Shown: in pieces, positions 17,901-29,900 of the stretch
Position numbering within the stretch: position 1 is the stretch's first letter
How the letters are laid out: the number at the start of each line of letters is the position of its first letter
Made by a program: the position numbers and the translations under genes
NCBI GenBank assembly: GCA_947455605.1
Contig: CANGOX010000021.1
Location: 1 to 39,923 of the forward strand
From: Chitinophagaceae bacterium
GTDB taxonomy: Bacteria > Bacteroidota > Bacteroidia > Chitinophagales > Chitinophagaceae
Reading direction: 5' to 3'
DNA length: 39,923 nucleotides
Notes under the pieces: generated by a model
Database searches by the model: none
What the model saw: only the letters and a program-made list of their open reading frames with translations
Told to the model about the DNA's origin: nothing

Positions 17901-20900
17901 ATACAAATTTGTGTGGAGGTGTATCAACAGCAACGGTTACGGTGAATAATACTCCAACACCAACTATCTATGCATCTGGAGCAACTACTTTCTGTGCAGG
18001 CGGTTCAGTAAACCTGAATGTATCTGCTCTTGGAAATGCCATGCAGATGAACGGAACACAATATGCGCAAAGCAATAACTCCACTTTGCCTGTGGGCAAT
18101 ACCAGCCGTACCATTGAGGCTTGGGTTAAAACAACTACATCAACCAATGGGGTAATAGCCAACTGGGGACAGCCTTTTACAAACCAGCGTTCCGGTCTGA
18201 TCATTGTAAACAGCCGGATATATTATGTAGGAGAGAATAATGATCTGCAGGGTAATATCAATATCAGCGATGGCAATTGGCACCATGTAGCCGCAACTTT
18301 CGACGGAACTACGTTGAAATTATATGTTGATGGCGCATTGGATGTGAGTTCTGCAAAGAGCTTTAACACTTCCGGTACCACATTACGTATCGGCCAAAGA
18401 TCGATAGGCGATGCGGGCAGTGAATTGTACAATGGTATCATGGATGAACTCCGTATCTGGAATGTTGCCAGAACACAAACAGAACTACAGAACAATCGAT
18501 TTGCTGAAATACCAGGTAACAGTTCAGGACTGGTAGCTTATTACAAATTAAATGAAACTACTGGCCTTAGTCTTACTGATGCCAGTGTAAATAATGTAAC
18601 CTCAACACTTACCGCTGCAGCAACCTGGATACCATCCAATGCACCGGGAAGTTTCAATTCATATGCATGGACTCCGGGTGGTGCAACAACATCATCTATT
18701 ACTGCAAATGCTACAGGCAACTATACAGTTACTGTAAGTAATACGCAGGGATGTAGTGCTACATCAGTTCCGATAACAGTAACGGTGAATCCATTACCAA
18801 CTATCACCGGTACCCTCGTTGCCTGCGCACCTACCTCAAGACAACTTACAGGTTCAGGTACGCCTGCTGCAAGTAATCCATGGACATCATCCAACACATC
18901 AATCGCTACTGTAGATAACACAGGTCGTGTAACCGGTGTTGCTGTTGCAGGTGGAAGTGCAGTGATTACCTATACAGACGCAAATGGCTGTTCAATTACT
19001 GCAAACTTTACTGTGCCGGCTTTACCGCCAACACCAACGGTTAGTGTAGTTAATAATTGTGATGGCACATCTGTTTTAACTGCTTCAGGATTTACTTCTT
19101 ATCAGTGGGCTTTATCTGGTGGTCCTATTACAGCCACTGGTACTTCTATTACAGTGAATACAGCAGGAACTTATGTAGTAAGAAGTGCAGGTACCCAATG
19201 TGTGAGTGCGTTTGCCTCAATCGCTGCGACACCCAATACAGCACCAAATGCTCCAACCAGCGGTGGAGATCAGTCACGCTGTGGCGCCGGTAATCTCACA
19301 TTGTCTGCAACACCACCAGCCAGTGCCATCATCGACTGGTATTCAGCTTCAAGCGGTGGAACTTTATTACAAAGCAGTTCTAATACATATGTAGTATCTA
19401 CAGCAACCACTGTATATGCTGAAGCAAGAAATTCAACCACCGGTTGTGTATCTACAACCAGAACAGCGGTTTCTTCTACCATCAATTCACCTGTAACACC
19501 AACCTTTACACAGGTGGCTGCTATTTGCGCAGGCGTAAGCTTATCAGCATTACCAACCACTTCTGATAATGGGATAACCGGTTCATGGTCGCCAGCATTA
19601 AATAATACAGCAACAACTACTTATACATTTACACCGTCTGTAGGTATGTGTGCAGTCACAACAACAATGACCCTTACGGTTAATCCGTTACCGGTTGTTA
19701 CGGCTGGAAATAATAGTCCGGTTACCGCAGGTAATACATTAAACCTGACTTCTTCAGGTGGAACAACTTATTCATGGAGCGGACCGAATAGTTTTACTTC
19801 AACATCACAAAATCCTTCCATAGCAACTGTAACAACCGCAGCGGCAGGCGTGTATTCAGTTACTGCAACCAATAATGGATGTAGCGCAACTGCTTCAACA
19901 ACCGTAACCATAAATGTTCCATTTACACCTGTCATTACTTTTGATCCTAGACAGGTAAGCATATTTGCCGGTTCGGGAACTGCAGGTAGCGGTAATGGTA
20001 CCGGAACTGCTGCACAATTCAGCGGCCCTACAGGTATAGTAATGGATGCATCGGGTAATATGTATGTTACTGACTATAGTGGTAATACCATCCGGAAAAT
20101 AACACCTGCTGGCGTTGTAACAACTATAGCTGGTAGCGGTGTAGCAGGTTCTGCTAATGGAACGGGTACTGCTGCTCAATTCAAAAATCCAACAGGTATT
20201 GCGCTTGATCCAACCCAAACGATTTTATATGTAGGCGATCAGAGCAATTTCCTTGTTCGTAAGATCGTGATCGCAACAGGAGTGGTTACCACTTTTGCAG
20301 GAACCGGACAACAGGCATATCTGGATGGCCCGGCTCTCTCAGCGAAATTTACAGGTCCGGCCGGAGTAACGGTCGATCAGGCAGGTAATGTTTATGTTTC
20401 AGATTATCAGGCGGGTAATCATATCCGTATGATATCATCATCAGGGATCGTTTCAACTATTGCAACCGGGCTTACGGCATATCCAACTGATCTTAAACGT
20501 GATGTAAACGGTAATTTTTATGTATCAGGAGGAATTTTTGGTAGTACTGTTGAAAAAGTAACTCCAGGTGGTGTAGTCAGTATTTTTTCCGGAAGTGGTA
20601 CCAGAGGATATGTTGATGGAATTGCAACCGCTGCCCAATACAATTTCCCTTCTGGTATAGCACTGGATGCGGGTGGAAATATTTACCTGACAGAAAGTGA
20701 CGGTAACCGTGTGCGCAAGATCAGACCTTCCGGTACAGTTACTACTTTAGCCGGTAACGGTCAATATTCTACAGTTGACGGACTGGGTACTTCTGCTTCA
20801 ATCTACGGCCCAACAGGCATAGTAATGGATGCCGCAGGTAATTTATTTGTAACGGAATATGGTAATAACAGGATTCGTAAAATGTCTGTACCTGCCGCTA

Positions 20901-23900
20901 CATCTTTTTCAACGCTGATAGGTTCTGCATCTGCTGCACAGCAATTTAATATCAGTGGTGCTTCATTAACAGGTAATGTTACTGTTACAGCTCCTTCGGG
21001 ATTTGAAGTGTCATTGGCTTCAAACAGTGGTTATGCTTCAAGTATAAGTATCACACCATCATCTTCAGAAGTGGCTCCAACTGCTATTTTTGTAAGACTT
21101 GCTGTAGCTAATACAAGCGGAACCTATAGTGGTAATGTAACACTTTCATCTACTGGCGCAGCTACCCAAAATCTGGCTGTAACAGGTTCTGTAAACTGTC
21201 CTGTAATATCTGTAAGCAATGTTGCAGGTGGTACCACATTTTGCGCCGGAACATCAACTTCTTTTACCGCTTCTTCTTCAGCTTCCTCTCCGGTATTCAA
21301 CTGGTATGATGCTGCAACGGGAGGTAATTTATTATATACAGGTGCTACCTATACAACACCGGTTCTCGCAGCAAGCACTGATTATTATGTAGATGTTACG
21401 AGTGGCACTTGTCCCGCTTCTGCCAGAAGATTGGTTTCTGTAACTATTAACCCTTTACCAACTGCAACTATCAGTGGTTCTGCTTCTGTTTGTAAAAATA
21501 ATACAGCACCTTCCATCACTTTCACGGGTGCTAACGGAACAGCCCCTTATGTTTTCACATATACCATTAATGGAGGTACTCCACTTAGCGCAACAACTGT
21601 TTCAGGAAATTCTGTTTCAGTAAATGCTCCAACATCTGTAACAGGATCCTTTGTTTATACATTGGTTTCTGTAAGAGAATCAAGTACAACCTTATGTTCT
21701 GCAACTGTTTCAGGTTCTGCAACGGTTGTTGTCAATGCATTGCCAACAGCAGGAATTACCGTAAATGGTAATGCCACTATTTGCTCAGGAGGTTCAGTAG
21801 TTCTGTCGGCCAATGCGGGCTCCGGTTATACTTACCAATGGTATAAAGATGGTGGATTAATCAATGGTGAAACTGCTATCAACTACAGCGCAACACAATC
21901 GGGAAGTTACACAGTAGCAGTAACTTCTTCCGGTTGTACAGTTGTTTCTGCTGCATCAGTTGTATCACCTGGTCAGGCACCGGTGATTTCCAACTGTCCG
22001 CAAACACAATACACCCAGATCTATGCAGATGCCAACAGCTGTTCTACTGCATTTACGTATAATCTTTCTATTACCGGTTCTCCTGCAGCAGTAGTTACCT
22101 ATACATTTACAGGTGCGACCACTGCCAACGGAAGCGGTACAGGAAGCGGTTCTGCATTTAATGTTGGGCAAACTACTGTAACCGTTACGGCAACCAATGG
22201 TTGTGGAACGGCTACCTGTATTTTTGTAGTAACAGTAATTGATAATACGCTGCCAACGGCTATTACCAAGAATATCACTGTTTACCTGAATGCTGCCGGA
22301 CAGGCAACTATTATACCACAGGATATCAATAACGGAAGTTTTGATAATTGTGGACCCGTTACTTTATCCTTATTAAATACAGGAACCATATGCGCTACCG
22401 CTACTGAAAACCAGAATGCTGTATTAACAGCTCCTTCCGGAACCGTGATCACGGCAATTGATTTTGCCAGCTATGGTACACCTAACGGATCTTGTGGAAA
22501 CTTCAGCATAGGCTCATGTAATTCCTCCTCAAGTTTGTCGGTTGTGCAGGCCCGCGCACTAAATCAGAACAGTGTGGCGATCCCTGCATCGAACAATATT
22601 TTTGGAGATCCATGTGGCGGAACGGTTAAGCGTTTATATATACAGGCAATCTATTCAGGTGGTGCCGCAGCGAGCAATACATTTAACTGTACGAAGCTGG
22701 GTAATAATACAATCACTTTAACCGTAACCGATGCTAATGGTAATGTTTCCAAGGCAACGGCAATTGTTACAGTTAGGGATACGATCAAACCAACTATTAC
22801 CGCACCAGCCAATATTACACGAAACACAGATGCATCGGGCTGTACGGTAAGTAAAAATAATATTGCATTTGGTACACCGGTTACTTCAGATAATTGTAGT
22901 GTAACGGTAACCACTAATGCACCACAGAATTTTCCAATTGGGGTTACCAATGTAACCTGGACGGCTACTGATAACAGTGGCAACACAGCAACGGCCATAC
23001 AGGTGGTTACTGTGCAGGATAAAACCGGTCCAACTATCAATACACCCACTATCTATGTTAATGCAGCACAGGGCAATTGCTCAGCTGTAGTTAACTATGA
23101 TATTGCAGCATCGGCAACAGATTGCACTCCGGGTGCCATTACAGTTACTTATAGCATCCAGCCGGGATCGGTATTCAGGATCGGGTCAACCCCAGTAACA
23201 GTAACGGCTACCGATATATTGGGTAATATAAGAACTGCTCAATTTGTAGTAGTAGTGCGAAATGTTACGCCTCCATCTATCATACAACCTGCGGATATCA
23301 CTGTTAACAGTGAACCGGGTTTATGTGGTGCCCATGCTGGTTTCTCAGCTTCAGCAACGGATTGTGAAAGTGTAACTATTCTTTATAGTATTCAACCCGG
23401 TTCGTTATTTGCCGTGGGTACAACACCGGTTAGTGTTACAGCTGTTGATGCCAGTGGTAATATTTCTGTAGCTACATTCAATGTAATTGTATTAGACAAA
23501 GAACCACCGGTGATCATTAATATGCCTGCTGCCATTACGAAAGCATCCGGCAGAGATTCATGCGGAACGGTTGTGTATTATGCAGCACCTACCACAACGG
23601 ATAACTGCAAACCTGCTGCAACACAAACCTTCAGTTTTGCCGGAGGGGTACAAACCTTTACGGTACCGGCAGGTGTAACATCCATTGATGTTGATATGGC
23701 AGGTGCAGCCGGCGGACAGGCAGCGTACTCGATCTACTATCTCGGATATCCTTATTTCTATGGTGATCCGGCTAAAGGTGGCAGGGTACAGGCTAAAATG
23801 GCAGTAACACCAGGTCAGGTATTATATCTGAACGTGGGCGGTGCCGGACAATCAGGTGCTGATCCTTATACAGTCAATGCCGGTGGATATAATGGCGGAG

Positions 23901-26900
23901 GGAATGGGTCAACTGATTATAGTTATTATGTAGCTGGAGGAGGAGGAGGAGCTTCTGATATCAGAACAGCAGACGGAGACCTTAATAGCAGGATCATTGT
24001 TGCCGGTGGTGGAGGAGGATTAGGTGATTATCAGTCAGGAGGCAATGGAGGAGATTTGACTGGGGAGGATGCGTATGGTTCTTATGATACTGCCGGTGGC
24101 GGAACCCAGTGGAATGGTGGACGTGGTGCGGGTAATAATTATTACTATTATGATTACTATACCGATGGCGGATTTGGCTACGGCGGAAACGGATATGATG
24201 GTTATGCCGGCGGTGGCGGAGGCGGTGGCTGGTATGGTGGTGGCTCAGGCTTTTATAGCAATGGTGCCGGCGGCAGCAGTTATACCGATCAACAACTTGT
24301 GTCTGCTGTAACTCACACGCAGGCTTACCAGTCTGGAGATGGATCAATTACTTTATCTTGGACAGGTACCGGTGGTGCTACGATTGTTCAAACGCAAGGT
24401 CTGCCTTCCGGTTCTGTTTTCCCTGTAGGAACCACTACCAATACTTTCGAGGCAACTGATGTGGCGGGTAATAAAAGTAACAGCAGCTTTAATGTAGTGG
24501 TAAAGGATAATCAATTCCCGGTTTTAGCAGGTGTTCCTTCTAATGTAACGGTTGAATGTGATGTCGTTCCTGCCGCAGCAACAGTTACTGCAAGTGATAA
24601 CTGTGCTACTTCAATACCAGTTTATTCAGAAACAAGAACCAATGGAACTTGTCCTAATAACTATACTTTAACCAGAACATGGTCAACCACCGATGCATCA
24701 GGAAACAGAACTTCTGCAACACAGATGGTTACTGTACGTGATACCAAGGCTCCGATATTAACGGTTCCTTCGAACATCAGTGTTAATAACGATAACAATA
24801 CCTGTGGTGCGATAGTGAGTTTTGCTGCATCCGCAACAGATAATTGCGGTACAGCAACCATTGTATACAGTCAGAATCCGGGAACAGTATTTACAAAAGG
24901 TACCACCATTGTAACTGTTACAGCAACCGATGATTGTGGTAATGCGATAAGTAAAAACTTTACGGTAATGGTTACTGATAATCAACCTCCGGTAATTGTT
25001 TGCCCTGGTGATATGACTGTAATTGCTGCCAGTGCTGCCGGAGTTGTTGTAAATTATACAACACCTGTTGGTACAGATAATTGTGCAGGAGTAACAACAA
25101 CATTAACTGCTGGTTTAGCCAGTGGGTCGATCTTCCCGATCGGACCAACGGTGGTTACCTATACCGCTACCGATGCAGCCGGCTTAACAGCAAGCTGTTC
25201 ATTCAATGTGCTGGTGAAAGGGCTGCCTCCGGTAATTAATTGTCCTGCTAACATAGTAGTTTCATCCAGTACAAATGCCTGTGGCGCTAACGTAAATTAT
25301 GCCGCTACGGAAAACACAGGAATCCCGGTATCAACTATTAGCTATTCCATTGCACCGGGATCTTTCTTCCCTGTAGGAACCACTACGGTAACTGCTACAG
25401 CAACCAATGCAGTTGGTACATCCATCTGCACGTTTACAGTAAAAGTAGTGGATGATGTAGCTCCGATCGTGATCACTAAAAACATTACGATTCAGTTAGA
25501 CGCCACCGGTAATGCGAGTATCACACCTGCCATGATCGATAATGGCTCAAGTGATAATTGCTCTATTGCAACCTTCAGTTTGGATAAGACATCGTTCGAT
25601 TGCAGTAATGTAAGTTCGAACGAAGTAAACCTGACCGTAACGGATAGCCATGGTAATGTTTCTTCAGCAACAGCTTTTGTAACAGTAGAAGATAAGATAG
25701 CACCAACTGTGATCACAAAAAATATCACGATACAGCTGGATGCAAATGGAGCGGCGAGTATCACCCCTTCAGACATCAACAATGGATCAACGGATAATTG
25801 TTCTATTGTGTCTTACAGTTTGGATAAGACAAGTTTCGACTGCAGTAATGTTGGAACGAACACGGTTGCACTGACTGTAGCGGATGTAAATAGTAACGTA
25901 TCAACTGCCACAGCCGTGGTAACGGTACAGGACAATGTAGCACCGGTGGTGATCACACAAAATATCATTGTACAGCTGGATGCAAATGGTCATGCAACGA
26001 TCGCGCCTGCTGATATCAACAATGGTTCATCAGATAATTGTTCGATTGCTTCATACAGTTTAAATAAGACAGGTTTCGACTGCAGCAATGTGGGTAATAA
26101 CACTGTGATCTTAACAGTAACGGATGTGAATGGTAATGTGTCAACAGCTGCCGCAGAAGTAACGGTACAGGATAATGTAGTACCTGTTGTGATCACTAAG
26201 AACATCACTGTTCAGTTGGATGCAAACGGCGCGGTAAGTATCACCCCTGCCAATATCAATAACGGCTCAACAGATAATTGTTCTATTGCCACCTACAGTC
26301 TGGATAAAACAAGTTTCAACTGTAGCAATATAGGAACGAACGCAGTAACACTTACTGTAACAGATGTGAACGGTAATGTATCAACCGGAGCTGCAGTAGT
26401 GACCGTAGAAGATAAAGTAGCACCAATTGTGATCACACAAAACATCACTGTGCAGCTGGATGCAAACGGAAACGCAAGCATTACCCCTGCACAGATTGAT
26501 AACGGTTCCACCGATAATTGTGCGATTGCTACTTACAGCTTGGATAAAACAAGTTTCGACTGCAGCAATGTGGGTACAAACACGGTAACCTTAACAGTAA
26601 CTGATGTACACAGTAATGTGTCAAATGCCACAGCGGTGGTAACCATTGAAGATAAAGTGGTTCCAACGGTGATCACACAAAACATCACGGTGCAGTTGGA
26701 TCCAAATGGTAACGCAAGCATTACTCCCGCACAGATCGATAACGGGTCCACAGATAATTGTGCGATTGCCACTTACAGCTTAGATAAAACTAGCTTTAAT
26801 TGTAGCAATGTAGGTACGAACACGGTAACCTTAACGGTAACCGATGTACACGGCAATATATCAACTGCCACTGCGGTAGTAACCGTTGAAGATAAAGTTG

Positions 26901-29900
26901 TACCAACAGTGATCACACAAAATATCACCATTCAATTGGATGCAAACGGCGCTGCAACAATCACGCCTGCACAGGTAAATAACGGTTCAACCGACAATTG
27001 TGCTATTTCGAGCTATAGCCTTGATAAAACAAGCTTTGATTGCAGCAATGTAGGTACGAATACAGTGACCTTAACGGCTACTGATGTGAACGGTAACCAA
27101 AACAGTGCTACAGCAGTAGTAATGATCGAAGATCATGTACCTGCAGTAGTATTAACTAATAATATCACGATCCAGTTAAGCGCCACAGGTGCAGCAAGCA
27201 TCACAGTAGCGGATATTAATAACGGATCGCATGATGCTTGTGCTATTGCATCGATGATGTTGAGTAAAACAGCATTCGACTGCAGTAATGCAGGAGATAA
27301 TACAGTAACCTTAACTGTGACGGATGTAAACGGTAATGTAAGCAGCAATACAGCGGTGGTAACAGTTAAAGACCTGGTACCTGCTGTAGTCTTAACCAAA
27401 AACATTACGATCCAGTTAAATACATCAGGTACGGCTACGATAGCAGCTACAGATGTAAACAACGGAAGCAATGATGCCTGCGGTATTGCTGGTATGACTG
27501 TATCACCCAATGTGTTCAGTTGCGCCAATGTGGGTAACAATACAGTAACCTTAACTGTTACAGACGTAAATGGTAATGTATCTAGTAACACAGCGATTGT
27601 AACAGTACAAGACCTGGTAGCACCTGTGGTAGTTACCAAACCGATCACCGTTAATCTGGATGGTACGGGCCATGTAAATATCACAGCGGCAGACATAAAC
27701 AACGGTAGCAGTGATGCGTGCGGTATAGCAACGATGGTGTTAAGCAAAACAAGCTTCGACTGCAGCAATATCGGACCTAATACAGTAACCTTAACGGTTA
27801 CCGATGTTAACGGTAATGTATCAACGAATACTGCGATCGTAACGGTTCAGGATATACTGGGGCCTGTACCAACACTGGTAAGTCTGCCATCGGTTAGTGG
27901 GTTGTGTTCTGCGGGTGTGGTGATTTACTCAGGCAGATGTACAGATAATTGCCGCGACTGCCGCATTGTATGTAAGTGTAAAGACAACTGCCGTTGTCAC
28001 AGAAATGATCATAAAACAATAAGTAAATATGACAATGATGATGATGATGATTGTACTTATGACCGTAGCGATGTAGTGTACATGACCACTCCAACAGCGA
28101 TGGATAATTGTTCAGGCCTGATAACAGGAACTACAACAGATCCGTTGAGCTATACAATGTATGGTACCCATATCATCCATTGGAGCTTTACAGACACACA
28201 CGGAAACACAACCGTACAGGAGCAGACTGTAACGATCACCGATAATGTGGCGCCTAAGCCTTGGCTTACAAGTCTTCCGGTAATTAAAGGAGAATGCTCA
28301 GTAACGGTAGGTTTAACGAACGATCGAGATGATGATGGCGAATACGAGGAAGACAGAGATGACGACCATGAAGGCGATAACGATCATGATCATTGGAATG
28401 CTCACCATAGTGGGGCACCATGGGCATGGGATAATTGTGCAGGCTGGATAAGGGCTACTACAACAGATCCTTTGACCTACAGCACCCAGGGAACCTATAC
28501 CATTCATTGGACCTTTGATGACGGTCATGGTAATACTACGGTTCAGCTTCAGACAGTTATTGTTAATGATGACATCGCACCAAGAGCTTTGGTATACAAC
28601 CTACCAACAGTATATGGACAGTGTTCTGCAACGGTTACAACAGTACCGGCAGCCAGGGACAACTGTGTGGGTATAGTTTACGGAACAACCACCAATGCGT
28701 TAAGCTATAATGTACAGGGAACGTATACAATTACCTGGACCTATAGTGATGGCCGTGGCAATACGAGTACGCAAACGCAGAAAGTCGTAGTGGATGATAA
28801 TACCAAACCTGTACCAATGGTATCAACTTTACCAACGGTAACGGGCGAGTGTTCAGCAACGGTAACTACGATGCCAAAAGCGAATGATAACTGTAAAGGT
28901 GTGATCACCGGAACCACTACAGATCCATTAACCTATACTAAGGAAGGAACCTATACGATCCATTGGAGCTACAACGACGGTAATGGCAATATTACCACAC
29001 AGAACCAAACAGTTGTGATCAATGATGTAACGGCACCGGTACCACAGGTATCAGTATTACCAACCTTAACAGGAGAGTGCTCTGTTACAGCCACTGCACC
29101 AAAAGCAAATGATAATTGTAAAGGTGTGATCACCGCTACAACCAATGATGCAGTAACGTACACCAGACAGGGTACTTACACGATCCATTGGAGCTATAAT
29201 GATGGTAATGGAAATATCAGTACGCAGAACCAGACGGTAGTGATAGATGATAATACCAGTCCTGTGATTACTGCCCCGGTTGCTGCAACTGTAAACTGTG
29301 GCGGTTCAACCGCTCCAACGGTAACTGCAACGGCAACGGATAACTGCAGCGGCACAATAGCAATCACATACAGTGATGTAACATCAGGTAATACGATCAC
29401 CAGAACCTGGAAGGCAACGGATGCTGCGGGTAACTTCAGCACAGCTGCACAAACACTTACCATCGTAGATATTACAGCTCCGGTAATTGTGGATATTAAA
29501 GATGTTACGGTAAGCTGTGGCACTTCAACAAGTCCGTCAGTTACAGGTACACCAAAAGCTACAGATAATTGCGGCACTCCTGTTGTATCCTTTACAGACG
29601 TAACATCGGGTTACACCATCACGAGAACCTGGACAGCAAAAGATGCTTTCAACAATATGAGTAGCAGCGTACAGGTGATCACGATCGTTGATAACACCAA
29701 ACCGGTGATCACAGATATAGCAGATGTTACAGTTAACTGTGGAGCATCAACACTACCGGCAGCAACAGGAACACCAAACGCAACAGATAACTGCAGTACA
29801 GTAACCGTAAACTATGGTGATGTACCAAGCGGCAATACGATCATCAGAACCTGGACTGCAAAAGATGCCAGTGGCAACACAGCCACGAGCACGCAGGTGA

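Larger units (their letters stand above)
27869..29253 (+). repeat. Five HYR-like repeats, the first two carrying charged inserts
   Basis: The units share LPxVxGECSxTV, ANDNCKGVITGTTTDPLTY, GTYTIHWSYNDGNGN and QTVVIND. Units 3-5 are about 76 residues long. Units 1 and 2 are longer because of inserts between the GECS strand and the DNC motif. Confidence 0.9.

Noticed and set aside
27133..27768. Long minus-strand ORF of 211 codons inside the tandem repeats
   Set aside because: It is the antisense of three in-phase 240-bp repeats. Once one unit lacks stops in that frame, all do. The composition (Val/Thr/Leu-rich) mirrors the sense repeats and there is no ribosome site.
25469..27868. CRISPR-like array
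   Set aside because: The 240-bp repeats are coding, contiguous and in frame, with no spacers.
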